Origin: Arachis hypogaea
Lineage: Eukaryota > Streptophyta > Magnoliopsida > Fabales > Fabaceae
DNA length: 64,000 bases
Direction: 5' to 3'
NCBI RefSeq assembly: GCF_003086295.3
Contig: NC_092054.1
Coordinates: forward strand, 34,440,393 to 34,504,392
In this document: positions 1 through 11,442 of the stretch, in pieces
How positions within the stretch are numbered: the first letter of the stretch is position 1
Layout: each line of letters begins with the position of its first letter
Program-made: the position numbers and the translations under genes
Notes under the pieces: model-generated
What the model saw: only the letters and a program-made list of their open reading frames with translations
Told to the model about the DNA's origin: nothing
Databases searched by the model: none

Positions 1-235
1 ATTTTGCCATTTACGTTCAACCTTTTATCATCCAGTTATTTAGATTCAGCACTTTTACTTTCTATGTCATTTACTTTTTTGTTAATTCAATCACACAAAA
101 TCATCAAATATTTGTTTGACTAGAGGAACCATTTAACTAAAGTTGCTTGATCGATCAATCCCTGTGGGATCGACCTCACTCAAAAGTGAGTTATTACTTT
201 CCTGCGAGCCGGTTGCCAGAAGAATTTATGTTACG
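1..235 (+). mobile_element. 3' part of an LTR, family A (window starts inside it)
   Basis: The first ~235 bases match the last part of the LTR at 6540-6765 almost base for base, including the CCTGTGGGATCGACCTCACT stretch. The match stops at TTACGTA. The final ~15 bases of that LTR (ending CTCATCA) and any primer binding site are missing, so this copy has lost its internal junction. It is probably the 5' LTR partner of the LTR at 4520-6785. No gene is seen here. Confidence 0.75.
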
Positions 236-382
236 TACGCGTCTATTTCATTTTAGCACACCACGTGTGGGCGTACGCGACGCGCACACGTCGCATGAAA
301 AATTTTGCCCCCTCAATTTGAACAGAGAGTTGCGCCAAAACGATGCTAGAAGTGTGCATTTAGCACAATTTCGGCCGACGCG

Positions 383-509
383 TACGCGTGCCCCACGCGT
401 ACGCGTCATCTTCATTTATCCCTTCTCATGCGTTCGCGTCTACGACGCGTACGCGTCGATGCATTTTTTTCCATCCACGCCCAGGCGTGATCCACGCGTA
501 CGCGTGGAT
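383..509. repeat. Cluster of ACGCGTACGCGT-type palindromes
   Basis: Several copies of ACGCGTACGCGT or close variants lie within ~130 bases. One is a perfect 20-bp palindrome at 490-509 (ATCCACGCGTACGCGTGGAT) ending five bases before a TATA-like box. Each contains overlapping ACGCGT sites and a central CGTACG. Confidence 0.85.
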
Positions 510-513
510 TTGA

Positions 514-521
514 TTTTATAA
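514..521 (+). promoter_or_regulatory. TATA-like box
   Basis: TTTTATAA directly downstream of the palindrome cluster and upstream of a C-rich leader. The position suggests a retroelement promoter. No transcript evidence is available. Confidence 0.4.
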
Positions 522-1705
522 CCCCCCCTGACGCGAGAACCCTCACTCGCGTCGTCCACTCTCTCCTCCCTCAACGTTCTATTTTCTCCCCTTTCCCTCC
601 AAACCTCCATTGCCACCACTCACCACCACCAGCCTCCCACCGCAGCCACTGCCATCCGCTGCTCACTCTTCCCCCCTCTCTTCTCCTCTTATTCTCCTTA
701 TTCCTCCTTTCTCAACCCTGCCCTCCCACCAACCCCAAACCCGCCACGAACAGCACCAGCGCCGCCGTGCCGCCACCACCTCGCCGCGGTGCCACCCCCT
801 CTCCCTTCTTTTCCAATTCTAGTACTGCACCACCCAGGTTTCCCCTGCTTCCATCTCTGCATTTTACACTCTCCCTCTGTTCAAATAAGTCAGTTTGCAT
901 ATTTAAATTCTATTCAATTTAGGATAGTTAGAGATGCATATTTTTAGTGTATTTTAGGTGGTTAGGTAGTTAGGATATGGTTAGTAGAATTCGGTCTGAT
1001 AACTGCTCCGTTCTTGCTGACTTGAATGGTTAATTCATCTCTGCTTGTGCTAATACTCTGCCCTATGATGAATTGTCATTGATGCTATGTTCATATTTCA
1101 TTGTTTGCTTTTGTGCTACACTGGTTTTTTGTTGCTGCTGCGTATTATCTGAATTTGCTGAGATTCTATCTGAGTCAATTTGGTTCCTTGATATTGGATT
1201 CTTGATGTATGATTTTAATGGAATTCAAATATGAGTTGGTATTGCTGTTTCATTCTTGTTGCGATTTGCTCTTCATTGTTGATTCAGTGAGCTCAATTCC
1301 TTGCATCCATATCCCTTTTTATTGCTTGCTTGCTGAATTTGATGAGGTAAGGTTGATTGCATATAACTGCCTATTGCTGTTTTGATTGACTCAATTGCTA
1401 GATTCTTATGAATTTACATATGGTTTTCGTGTTTTTAATGTTTTAATGAATTCTTAGAAAATCCAAACTGCTTGATTGAGTTTAGGACTAGCCAACTGCT
1501 TTGCTTTGCTTTATGATGCCTGATTCGTTTGATTTCTTGTTCTTCATGCTGCCTGACCCTTACGGCATTCATATGGCTTGTTGATTCTGCTGTTTGTTTT
1601 TCTAAAAATGTTCCTTTTACTGCCAGAATGCTGCCCAATTTTTCTAAAAACTGTTTTACTTAACTTCCACTCATGAATTGACTTTAGTGCTTTTAAAATT
1701 GAGAT

Positions 1706-2911
1706 GCGTGGGTGACGCGTACGCGTGCCTAGCACAGAAGACGAGCGACGCGTACACGTGACTGACGTGTACGCGTGACAAGAAAATTCACCAAATAACA
1801 CGTACGCGGTACCTACGCGTACGCGTGACATGCCCCACGTGCAGAAAATTGCAGAAAGCGCTGGGGGCGATTTCTGAGCTCCTTCTCGGCCCAATTCCAA
1901 GCCCTAAAACACAGACTAGAGGCTGCAGAATGGGGAAATCACAGATCATTCAATTATTCATACAACACACACAAATTTAGGTTTTAGATGTAGTTTTCTA
2001 GAGAGAGAGGCTCTCTCCTCTCTCTAGGTTTTAGGATTTCTCTTAGTTTTATGTTTATTTCTTCTCAATTCTAGGTTCAATGTTCCTTTAATTTAGTTTC
2101 TCTTCCACTCTTATTTGTTATAGTCCTTTAGACTATCTATTCCTCTTGTTAGTTTATTTATTTCCCCAATTTAGCTTTATGAATTCTAATGTTAGACTTG
2201 ATTTCCTATTTAATGCAATTTGAGGTATTTCAGATTTATGATTGTTTTATGTTATTGATGCTTTCACTTGGTTGTTTAGATTTTACATTCCCTATTACTT
2301 TTCTATGTTTTTATGTTATGCCTTCCAAGTGTTTGATAAAATACTTGGGGATAGTTTTAAGTTAGATTTTTATGTCTTATTGGATTTGGTTGAGTAATTA
2401 GAGACTCTTGAGTTATCAAACTCCTTTGTTGATTGATAATTGAAAGTTGCTGGTTGATTTGGATCCCTCTAAAGCTAGTATTTCCTTCGGAGTAGGACGT
2501 GAGGAATCAAATTGATTAGTCTACTTGACTTTTCCTTATTCGGTAAGGGTTAACTAAGTGGGAGCAATGAAAAATTCTCATCACAATTGATAAGGATAAC
2601 TAGGATAGGACGTCTAGTTTTCATACCTTGCCAAGAGTTTTTCTAGTTATTAATTTACTTTCTTGCAATTTACCTTTTTTGTTCCTTATTCAAAAAACGC
2701 AAAAAGATATCTTTCCATAACCAATAATAAATCATACCTCCCTGCAATTCCTTGAGAGACGACTCGAGGTTTAAATACTTTGGTTTATTTTTATTGGGTT
2801 TGCTTTAGTGACAAATAAGTTTTTGTACGGAAGGATTCTTTGTTGGTTTAAAAACTATACTAGCAACGAGAATTTATTGTGAATTATTTACCAACGAAAA
2901 TCCGTTCGTCA
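1706..2911 (+). mobile_element. Family-C LTR fragment, copy 1
   Basis: Matches the downstream two thirds of the family-C LTRs found complete at 7924-9415 and 14326-15804: palindromes at about 1712-1830, the AGAGAGAGGCTCTCTC stretch, the CCCTCTAAAGC block and the terminal GTTCGTCA. The TATA position reads GCTGCAGAATGG where the intact LTRs have GCTATAAAGTGG, so the promoter looks decayed. The first part of the LTR is missing. Confidence 0.85.
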
Positions 2912-2916
2912 AAATG

Positions 2917-3904
2917 TGGGGGAATCACAGATCATTCAATCATTCATACAACATACACAAATTTAGGTTTTAAATGTAGTAGTTTTCTAGAGAGAGAGGC
3001 TCTCTCATCTCTCTAGGTTTTAGGATTTCTCTTAGTTTTAGGTTTATTTCTTCTCAATTCCAGGTTCAATGTTCCTTTAATTTAGTTTCTCTTCTACTCT
3101 TATTTGTTATAGTCCTTTAGACTATCTATTCCTCTTGTTAGTTTATTTATTTCCCCACTTTAGCTTTATGAATTCTAATGTTAGACTTTATTTTCTATTT
3201 AATTCAATTTGAGGTATTTCATATTTATGATTGTTTTATGTTATTGATGCTTTCACTTGATTGTTTAGATTTTACATTCCCTATTACTTTTCTATGTTCT
3301 TATGTTATGCCTTCCAAGTGTTTGATAAAATGCTTGGGATAGTTTTAAGTTAGATTTTTATGTATTCTTGGCTTTGGTTGAGTAATTAGAGACTCTTGAG
3401 TTATGAAACTCCTTTGTTGATTGATAATTGAAAGTTGCTGGTTGATTTGGATCCCTCTAAATCTAGTCTTTCCTTAGGAGTTGACTAGGACTTGAGGAAT
3501 CAAATTGATTAGTCCACTTGACTTTTCTTTATTCGATAAGGGTTAACTAAGTGGGAGCAACGAACAATTCTCATCACAATTGATAAGGATAACTAGGATA
3601 GGACGTCTAGTTTTCATACCTTGCCAAGAGTTTTTCTAGTTATTAATTTACTTTCTTGCAATTTACTTTTCTTGTTCCTTATTCAAAAAATCCAAAAAGA
3701 TATCTTTCCATAACCAATAATAAATCATACCTCCCTGCAATTCCTTGAGAGACGACCCGAAGTTTAAATACTTCGGTTTATTTTTATTGGGTTTGCTTTA
3801 GTGACAAACAAGTTTTTGTACGGAAGGATTCTTTGTTGGTTTAGAAACTATACTAGCAACGAGAATTTATTGTGAATTCTTTACTAACGAAAATCCGTTC
3901 GTCA
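2917..3904 (+). repeat. Tandem duplicate of the family-C LTR 3' part, copy 2
   Basis: About 988 bases repeat 1932-2911 in direct orientation with scattered differences. Copy 1 ends at the LTR terminus plus AAATG, then jumps back to GGGGAATCACAG. The join therefore lies at a short shared AATG/GGGG motif next to the primer-binding-site start. Copy 2 ends with the LTR terminus GTTCGTCA followed by AAATGGCGC, the beginning of a tRNA-Asp-type primer binding site. Confidence 0.85.
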
Positions 3905-3910
3905 AAATGG

Positions 3911-4368
3911 CGCATGTCACACGTACGCGTCAGTCACGCGTACGCGTCAGTCACGCGTACGCGTCATTTGGCGAATTTCCTTGTCACGCGTACGCATCAG
4001 TTACACGTACGCGTCGCTCGTCTTCTGCACTAGGCACGCGTACGCATCACCCATGCGTGCGCGTCGCTACCAGCTTCTCAAAACTTTATTTTTCACGTTC
4101 CTTCCACTTTTGCATGTTTCCTTTCCATCCTCTAAGCCATTCTTGCCCTATAAAGCCTGAAAACACTCAACACACAGATCACATCATCGAATGGTAATAA
4201 AGGATAATTAAAATTAACAGTTTAAAGGCCTAGGAAACATGTTTTCAACTATATCACAGAATAAGGACGAATTCGTAAAACCATGCAAATTATATGAATA
4301 AGTGAGCAAAGAATTGATAAAAACCACTCAAATTAGCACAAGATAAACCATAAAATAGTGGTTTATCA
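3911..4368 (-). mobile_element. Inverted family-C LTR U3 fragment
   Basis: On the minus strand this reads TGATAAACCACTATTTTATG from 4368, the start of the family-C LTR, through to a palindrome array at 3911-4056. That array is an inverted copy of about 1706-1841. It abuts the plus-oriented LTR end at 3904, giving a head-on junction of an LTR 3' end and an inverted U3. The open frame at 3907-4197 is an artefact of this junction. Confidence 0.8.
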
Positions 4369-4369
4369 A

Positions 4370-4519
4370 TAAGCATACAAATTGGAGTTCACCCATTATG
4401 ACTTAGTCACTTCACTCACTAAGGCATCATAAGCTTTTCTCAATCCATCCAATTAAAAGAAACCTTTGTGCATAGTTCTTTTCTTGCTTGGAGACAAGCA
4501 AGGTTTAAGTTTGGTGTTG
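4370..4519 (+). mobile_element. 3' internal end of the family-A retrotransposon with polypurine tract
   Basis: About 150 bases precede the family-A LTR and end with AGGTTTAAGTTTGGTGTTG, a typical polypurine-tract position just before TGATGCATGAGC at 4520. No coding sequence remains. Confidence 0.55.
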
Positions 4520-5190
4520 TGATGCATGAGCATCATTATTGGTTTTACTTGTTATTATTAGTAATTTTTAGTTCTATTTTGTGCAAATATAGTCAATAAA
4601 CAAGCAATTTTATGAAATATCTCTACATGTATTAATGCATCATACATGATTGGAAATTGTGGTTAATTCATGAAGATACAAGAGAGAGTTGATGTAAGAC
4701 TTTGATGCATTAAATCATGAATGATCAAAACTTTGATGCATCTTCCTTGGTTGATGATAGGAGAAGACAAAGCCCTGGAGTTAGGCTGGCGCTCTCTCAC
4801 AATGCTCTCATGCAAGCGCTAGAACCAAGCGTCACGCGTACGCGTGGGCTACACGTACACATGATAAGGTGAGAATACAAGGGTAACGCGTACGCGTGGG
4901 CGACGCGTACGCGTGACAAGGCTGACAGCGCCACGCTCGTTGCAATGCTCGCCTCCAAGAGAGCCAACACCCAACGCTCGCCATCACGCTCGCGTTCACG
5001 CTTGTTGGGGAGCGCCAGAATCAAAGACGACGCATACGCATCGCGAGGTGAAACAACACTCAAATTAAAGGGCGCTTGCTTCAACGCTCGCACACCAACG
5101 CTACCTCAACCTTGTTATGACACTATCAAGCTCTCTCAAGAGCGCCACTCACCAAATGCCTTTCCCCCTTAACCCACGCTCTCTCCAACA

Positions 5191-5214
5191 CTCTCCAGCA
5201 AGCTTGCTGGAGAG
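5191..5214. repeat. 24-bp perfect palindrome centred on AAGCTT
   Basis: Bases 5191-5214 are a perfect palindrome (half-site CTCTCCAGCAAG, centre AAGCTT at 5200-5205). An imperfect copy lies at 5301-5324, and degenerate GCTCTC/GAGAGC half-sites recur over 4780-5620 in the same LTR. Confidence 0.9.
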
Positions 5215-5767
5215 CGCCACTCTCCCATGCACTCACCACACTTGACACTACTTGACCCCCTTGCCACATGCATTAACCAAGGCCACGCTTGCTTTGGGCG
5301 CTCTCCAGCAAGCTTGATGGAGAACGCCAATCATCAACAACATACTGAAGGTGCCAACGCTCGCTCACCATGCTTGCACTCAAAGCTCTCTAGAGAGCAT
5401 CTTCGATTCCTAATATAAGGAAGAAAATGAATCTAAGTGCACCACGCTCTTAGGTAGTGCTCTCAAGCTTGCTGTTGAGCACCGATTTTAGCACCACAAC
5501 GCTCTTTAGGTGACGCTCACAAGCAAGTGTAGCGCTCTCCTGGGAAATGTCACACTCACCCCCCCAGTGCTCGCACTCAAGCTTGCAAGCGAGCGTCTTC
5601 GATGATTAATCCAAGTAGAAATTTGGACTTGTGCGTACGCATAGCCCATCATGCATATGCATCACAACTGGTGCTCACTTTTTATGTTCAGCAACGAGCG
5701 CCAGGACCAAGCGCCAGAAAGTCCAAAAGCCCAAGTACATCAAGTAAAGACTTTGGGGGAAAAGTGC

Positions 5768-5775
5768 TATAAAAA
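5768..5775 (+). promoter_or_regulatory. LTR TATA box
   Basis: TATAAAAA in the context GTGCTATAAAAAGAGG, about 1.25 kb into the family-A LTR and just after its palindrome region. Expected to start retroelement transcription; inference from motif and position. Confidence 0.55.
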
Positions 5776-6807
5776 GAGGAATTTTTGAACTTAGAAAGAG
5801 GGCTTACGGAGTAGGAATTAGATGACTACACTTTACATTTATATACTTGCTTGTACTTAGCGTAGTTTTACTTTTCATGCAATTTTACTTTCATGCACTT
5901 TCAATTTCTTTTGAATTTTCTTAGAGCGATGATCAACTAAACCCCCACTCATTAGGGGGAGGAGCTCTGTTGTAATTCCTATGGATTAATGCAATTATTC
6001 TTCGTCTCAATCCGCTTGTTGTTAGCTAAGGGAAAGCTTTTTGAATTGAGAAAGGGATCATAGGATTCAGTTTGAGGCTTCTCCCTCATAACTCTTTTGA
6101 TCAAAACATTCTTAGTTGGTACGTGACATATAACCTCTTTGAATTGAGATCCTAAGGGTTGTGCGGCTTATAGATTAGAAATTGAGCTTCACCTCTTCTC
6201 ATGAACAATTAGATCAAGAGATTGGCGATTGATTTTGTTAAGAGAAATTGAGTTGCCAAGGGATTGGAATTCAATTATTTACAATCTGCCATAGATCTAC
6301 TTCATATAATTAAGAAGGAAGTTGAGATCCATTGATTCATAAAGGATCATAACATCTCCGATCCCTAATGAATCTCACCCATTAGTTTTCTTCACTTTAT
6401 TGCTTTTAGATTTCTAATTTCCTTTGATTCCCAATACCCAGAACCCCTTTACATTTATGCAATTTATATTTCCTTGTCATTTATAATTTTGCCTTTACTT
6501 TCTTGTCATTTAAGTTTCTGCTCTTTATTATTTTGCCATTTACTTTCAGCCTTTTATCATTCAGTTATTTAGATTCAGCACTTTTACTTTCTATGTCATT
6601 TACTTCTTTGTTAATTCAATTACACAAAATCATCAAATATTTGTTTGACTGGTAGAACCATTTATCTAAAGTTGCTTGATCCATCAATCCCTGTGGGATC
6701 GACCTCACTCAAAAGTGAGTTATTACTTGACTGCGACCCGATATACTTGCCGAAAGAATTTATATTACGTAAATTCTACTCATCACTCATCTAATACATT
6801 GTACAGG

Positions 6808-7918
6808 TCAAGCCCTCCCCTTCAACTCAGCAATCTCCTCCTCGACCCACCTCCACTCACGATCACTCACCTATGTATCAATGTGACGTCACCACTCCAG
6901 ATGATGTTTGTCTGGTACATCATGCACCTGCTCCATGGGAGGTGCCTGTCCTATACCCCTTTGGGCTGCCTTTGCCAGAATCTCAATTGCTCTGCGGTCA
7001 CTGAAGAACAGCTCTAGTGACAAGAATCTCCTCCCATGCTCATACCACTACTCCAAGTATCTCTCTGATGGGCCTAGATTTGAGATGATGTCAAACTAGT
7101 GTACATGATGACTCTGTTAGCCCAATGGAGGTGCCAAGACTACAGGGTACTAGGAAACCAACTTCTACCATCATTCGACATTAAGTAATCTATGTTGAGT
7201 GCCACACAAGGTTGACGCTGTATTCCCCCAAGCTGTGGTAGTACTCTATCAACTTGATGCCACTTTACCACAACAAAGTATATCAATATCGTCACCGCCC
7301 TCCACAACATCGTATGCAATGGATCTAGTATATCAGGATGCACTTTCTGAACAACCTCGGCATGGCTAAAAGGCATCCATGTGAACTGTGAAAAAGAAAC
7401 AATTTTAAATTTTTAGTTAACAATAAACTCGTCAGACGAATAGACTTTGTAAATAAAACATGCAAGTTAATTAAGCTTTATAAATACTCACATCTCGGTC
7501 TATAACAAGTCTAGCCTTAGCCTCCACTGCATCACTCTGACCTCTTTCTCGCTCGAGGATGGTTGATATCCTGCCCACCTGCAATCCGATATATTAGATA
7601 AATAATGGCAAGGTATAAAATGACTAGTAATAGACATAATATACTTAAGAAACATATATACCTCGACGTCAACAGCCAATGAAATGTGTCAAACTCAGCG
7701 GGCCTGAAAGTAGGGAAACGTCAAAAGATATAGGACTAGGGTAGTAGCAATAGACCGGCCAACTTAACGAAGTTTCAATTGGATACACGATATATGCATC
7801 GATACAACCATACAAGAACGACAAACCCCAACTGTATTTGCCCAAGTCGTCTAGCCTAGCTACGTAAGGCAGCCACCGGATTTGAGGACGTGTCCCAAAC
7901 TTGTTACCAAACAACTAG
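6808..7918 (-). pseudogene. PMD (MAIN-like / phosphatase 7 long-form-like) gene, 3' part
   Basis: Minus-strand reading gives PMD-family sequence in order: IRWLPYVARLDDLGKYSWG (about 7870-7810), a degraded central part, VVQKVHPDILDPLHTMLWRA and IYFVVVKWHQVDRVLPQ (7376-7140), then LSLELFFSDRRAIEILAKAA (about 7030-6950) and REWRWVEEEIAELKGRA before a TGA at 6808-6810. Plant mobile domain proteins are nuclear factors or MULE/retroelement passengers; none is an active phosphatase by this domain alone. The reading frame changes several times and a TAG replaces a codon just inside the left flank of the retrotransposon insertion (7915-7917), so this is a pseudogene. Its upstream part resumes at 15805. 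Confidence 0.8.
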
Positions 7919-7923
7919 GTCGA
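7919..7923. repeat. Target-site duplication GTCGA (left copy)
   Basis: GTCGA here and again at 15805-15809 directly flank the element 7924-15804, proving a single insertion event. Confidence 0.95.
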
Positions 7924-9415
7924 TGATAAATCACTATTTTATGGTTTATCTTGTGCTAATTTGAGTGGTTTTTATCAACTCTCTGCTCACTTATTCATAT
8001 TAATTGCATGATTTTACGTTTTCCTTCCTGATTTTGTGCTATGATTGAAAACATGCTTCTTTGGCCTTAAATTTTACTAATTTTAATCCTCTCTTATTAC
8101 CATTCAATGTCGTGATATGTGTGTTAAGTGATTTCAGGGATTACAGGGCAGGAATGGCTTAGAGGATGGAAAGGAAGCATGCAAAAGTGGAAGGAATACA
8201 AGAAACTGAAGGAACTGCTAAAGCTATCCAGCCTGACCTTCTGGTACTAAATCGACCATAACTTGAGCTACAGAGATCCAAATGATGCGGTTCCAGTTGT
8301 GTTGGAAAGCTAACGTCTGCGGCTTCAAAATGATATATAATTTACCATAGTGGCCATACAGCTAGGTGACGCACACGCGTGATTCACGCGGATGCGTCGC
8401 AGTGACGAAAAACCAGCGTGGCAGATTTCACAACCAGCGATTTCTGGGCTGTTTCTGACCCAGTTTTCGGCTCAGAACACAGAGATTAGAGGCTATAAAG
8501 TGGGAAAATCCATCCATTCAAAAAAAAATCATCATACAACATTCATATTCATAATTTTAGGTTTTAGATGTAGTTTCTAGAGAGAGACTCTCTCTCCTCT
8601 CTCTTAGGATTTATGATTAGGATTTCTCTTAGAATTTTAGGATTAGGATTCCTTCGTTTTCTTCAATTCCAGGTTCAATGTTCCTTTAATTTATATTTTC
8701 TTCTACTTTTATTCATTCTATTACTTTAGTTTGTTTATTTTCCCAAATTGGTTTATGGATTCCTATGTTTAATTTGATTCAATACAATTTGAGGTATTTC
8801 AGATTTATAATTGTTTTATTTTATTTATAATATTTTCAATTTAATTTAAGATTTAATTTCTCCTTTTGAATTTGGTTAAGTAATTGGTAATGCTTAAGAT
8901 ATCAAACTCAGCAGTTGATTGGAAATTAGGATTATTGATTGATTTGGATCCCTCTAAAGCTAGTCTTTCCATAGGAGTTGACTAGGACTGAGGAATCAAG
9001 TTAATTAATCCACTTGACTTACCTTTATTTAGTAAGGGTTAACTAAGTTGGAGCAAAATCCAATTCTCATCACACCTGATAAGGATAACTAGGATAGGAT
9101 TTTCAGTTCTTATACCTTGCCAAGAGTTTTCTTTATAATTATTAATTTATTCTTCTTGCCATTTAAATTACTTGTTCCCTATTTCAAAAATCCAAAAAAA
9201 AAAAATACCTAATTTCGTAATCAATAATAAATCATACTTCCCTGCAATTCCTTCAAAAGATGACCCGAGGTTTAAATACTTCGGTTATAAATTTTATTGG
9301 GTTTGCTTAAGTGACTAACAAAACTTTATACGAAAGGATTACTGTTAGTTTAGAAACTATACTTGCAACGCGATTATTTTAATAAAATTCTAAATTAGCA
9401 GAAATCAGTTCGTCA
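7924..9415 (+). mobile_element. 5' LTR, family C
   Basis: Starts TGATAAATCACTATT and ends CAGTTCGTCA. Contains a palindrome-rich stretch at about 8366-8400 (GACGCACACGCGTGATTCAC and following), a TATA box at 8493, and a pyrimidine/GA-rich leader. It aligns along its whole length with 14326-15804. Confidence 0.92.
8493..8500 (+). promoter_or_regulatory. LTR TATA box
   Basis: CTATAAAG about 95 bases after the palindromes; the same motif stands at 14895-14902 in the 3' LTR. Probable retroelement core promoter. Confidence 0.6.
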
Positions 9416-9418
9416 AAA

Positions 9419-9436
9419 TGGCGCCGTTGCCAGGGA
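9419..9436 (+). other. Primer binding site (tRNA-Asp type)
   Basis: TGGCGCCGTTGCCAGGGA begins three bases after the LTR. It is complementary to the 3' end of plant tRNA-Asp, with one difference from the usual TGGCGCCGTTGCCGGGGA. This primer class is typical of Athila/Tat-like Gypsy elements. Confidence 0.85.
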
Positions 9437-9517
9437 ATTGCAAACGTTTGCCTTATTTTTTGTTATTGTAAATATTTTATTTTGCTTGCTTATTTGTTTT
9501 TATTTTTATTAGCTACT

Positions 9518-10876
9518 ATGAGTTCTCACCCCCGTCGCTTTGAGTTTGGTTCTAATGTTGTTGAAAGGAATGGAAGCTATAACATGAACATGTATCAAGG
9601 TCAAAACAATCACAGATGGAAGGAGCCACGAAGATCTGATCAACCCTTTCGGCAACAACACCTTCCAAGATACCATGGACAACGACCATCTTACAATGCA
9701 TGCCAAGACAGTAGTTATGGTGGACCCCTTCGTGACAAACCACTTCCACCAGGTTACTATAGTCAAGAGCCATTCCGAGGTGCATACCAAGATGATAGAT
9801 ATGGTGGACCCCCTTGTAGTTACCAACAAGCCCCATCATATGCTTATGAACCCCCTCCTCAGCATAACTCTGAACCACCATACTCACAAGCCCCTTTTCA
9901 CCATTCACCTCCATATGACCCTAATCCTTATCCACCCCAATTCCAACTTAATTACTCCCAAGAACCACCACCTCCATATACACCACATCCATATCCATCA
10001 ATCCAAGAGCCTTATGGTCTTACTTATGATATCCAAGCAGAACAAGAGTCAAGGGATCGTCTTAAGAAAACAGTGGATCAATTTCAAGCAACCCTGCGTC
10101 AATTGGATCGAGCGGTAAACCAAATAGCACCTGAAGCTTTCATGGCTAAAGAATCTCAATTTGAGAACAAGGAATTGAAGTGTGCTGTGCAACAAGTGGA
10201 AAAAATGGAGAGTGATGAACCACCACATTCTTATTATGATGAACCACCCTCTTATCATGAACCTTTCCTCCCAAGTAATGAGCCCTCATATCCACCTCAA
10301 CCTTCAATGCATGACACTCTTGGTGTTCTTCTTCAAGGGCAAAGAGAGATGGAACGGAAAGTACTAGAATTCATGACTGCCTTAACCGAGGTAGTAAATA
10401 AATTAGCTTCCCAACATCTGAACACTCAAAGTACTCCCATGGCTACATGTGGAGACTCAAAAGAAGAGCGTAGTATGAAAGAGACACTAGAAACTCCGGT
10501 GGACAATGAGGAACATGGCTTTTTATTGGAACAAGTGGAGGAAACCATAATAATTATAGAGGAAGAAGTGGTTGAAGATTTAGGAGATGCTGAACTCCCA
10601 TGGGAATCTAGAGTTGTAGAGTACTCCTCCAATAAGATTGAAATTAATGTCAAGAAGGCCAGTGCACAACCTTCATGGCATATTCTGTATGAAGACTTGG
10701 ATGGGATAGATCAAGAAGCAAGTTCCCTTGGTGATGAGGATCATGAATCAAGCCCTTCTAGTGAAGAATCTGCATCCACAAATGAGCTCCTTGAATATGA
10801 AGACTCTTCTCTGATTGAGTCTATGAATGATGTGGAAGTAGCTAGAAGCCCTTCGAAAAGAGTGGACGGGAGTTGA
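9518..10876 (+). CDS. Gag-like protein, proline/tyrosine-rich
   Basis: 452 codons from the ATG at 9518; an in-frame ATG at 9482 would only add a hydrophobic leader, and 9518 (MSSHPRRFEFGSN) looks the better start. Residues ~20-190 are rich in P, Y, Q and H (PPPYTPHPYPSIQEPYG). A helical, charged stretch follows (RDRLKKTVDQFQATLRQLDR). The last ~150 residues are acidic (ETIIIIEEEVVEDLGDAELP). No CCHC zinc knuckle or protease is seen. It is homologous in layout to the minus-strand protein at 27558-28466 and presumably forms or joins particles supplied by an autonomous partner. Function is inferred from position between the primer binding site and the 3' region. Confidence 0.75.
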   Translation: MSSHPRRFEFGSNVVERNGSYNMNMYQGQNNHRWKEPRRSDQPFRQQHLPRYHGQRPSYNACQDSSYGGPLRDKPLPPGYYSQEPFRGAYQDDRYGGPPCSYQQAPSYAYEPPPQHNSEPPYSQAPFHHSPPYDPNPYPPQFQLNYSQEPPPPYTPHPYPSIQEPYGLTYDIQAEQESRDRLKKTVDQFQATLRQLDRAVNQIAPEAFMAKESQFENKELKCAVQQVEKMESDEPPHSYYDEPPSYHEPFLPSNEPSYPPQPSMHDTLGVLLQGQREMERKVLEFMTALTEVVNKLASQHLNTQSTPMATCGDSKEERSMKETLETPVDNEEHGFLLEQVEETIIIIEEEVVEDLGDAELPWESRVVEYSSNKIEINVKKASAQPSWHILYEDLDGIDQEASSLGDEDHESSPSSEESASTNELLEYEDSSLIESMNDVEVARSPSKRVDGS

Positions 10877-10883
10877 GTACGCT

Positions 10884-11357
10884 TTGTCAAGTATGTCAGA
10901 GACTTCTCTACCTAGGATGCCATCTACTCATTCACTTGAGTGGGTAAAGCTTATCTCTACTCGCTTTACTGTCCCACTTGAGTATGGTATTCTTAAAACG
11001 GATGGTCAACTTAGGAATCTTTGCGGCATTAAGCGTAAGAGAAGAATGTTTAGTGGTTGGAGTTGTAAATCAAGGCTCATCAAGGTTGATATTTCAAGAG
11101 CTAGATGTAAGGGCTCAACTGGTGATAATTTGGTTAGATCTAAAAGAAAAGTTTGGTACTCCGTAGTGAATTTAGATTGCTTACCACCCGAATGGAATCA
11201 TCATGTTCCACTTGAAGACGGGTGTAGAAACAAGATTTGGGATCCAGGCATACATGAGGATCAAATTTGGGAGCTCAAAGCTTGTGAAGAACTCCATCAA
11301 AGCTTGAAGAATTTACTTGGTATTGATAGAGCTTATTGGAAGTCCAAGCATTGGTGA
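10884..11357 (+). CDS. C-terminal part of the gag-like protein, in another frame
   Basis: Reads THSLEWVKLISTRFTVPLEY, then NKIWDPGIHEDQIWELKACE and YWKSKHW before a stop. The frame is open upstream to about 10848, overlapping the end of the first ORF, so the two were probably one protein divided by a one-base frameshift near 10850-10876. In the sister element (27558-28466) the corresponding parts, ending KVWDPGIQ and FWKSKLG, lie in one frame. Translation from the ATG at 10884 is possible but not required. No known enzymatic domain. Confidence 0.6.
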   Translation: MSSMSETSLPRMPSTHSLEWVKLISTRFTVPLEYGILKTDGQLRNLCGIKRKRRMFSGWSCKSRLIKVDISRARCKGSTGDNLVRSKRKVWYSVVNLDCLPPEWNHHVPLEDGCRNKIWDPGIHEDQIWELKACEELHQSLKNLLGIDRAYWKSKHW

Positions 11358-11442
11358 AAGTTTCAAGACGAGTTCAAGCACAAGCCACCGTGACAAGGAG
11401 CTCACCAAATGTACAACTTAAGGACTATAACTAAAAGTGCTA

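Larger units (their letters stand above)
236..1705 (+). mobile_element. Retroelement remnant without recognisable protein
   Basis: This stretch begins directly at the broken LTR end. It holds a palindrome cluster (about 375-509), a TATA-like box, then a pyrimidine-rich leader (about 540-760), followed by ordinary AT-rich sequence to 1705. The same order (palindromes, TATA, pyrimidine tract) occurs at 11593-12300 in a complete element downstream, so I infer a related retrotransposon module. The open frames at 147-521 and 610-822 are low-complexity or LTR-derived and not credible genes. Confidence 0.5.
4520..6785 (+). mobile_element. Family-A LTR (2.27 kb), probable 3' LTR
   Basis: Bounded by TGATG and CATCA. 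The first 16 bases are themselves an inverted repeat (TGATGC-ATGA-GCATCA). Its last ~230 bases match 1-235. It contains palindromes of two kinds at 4830-5700, a TATA-like box at 5768, and AT-rich downstream sequence. It ends 22 bases past the stop codon of the PMD pseudogene. No 5-bp target duplication can be tested because the left end of the element is outside the window. Confidence 0.8.

Noticed and set aside
147..521. 124-codon plus-strand open frame
   Set aside because: It runs from the LTR end through palindromes; composition follows the repeat units and no protein family is recognisable.
6808..7918. Functional serine/threonine phosphatase
   Set aside because: Database names for this family mention phosphatase 7 long form, but only the plant mobile domain is present and no phosphatase motifs are seen.
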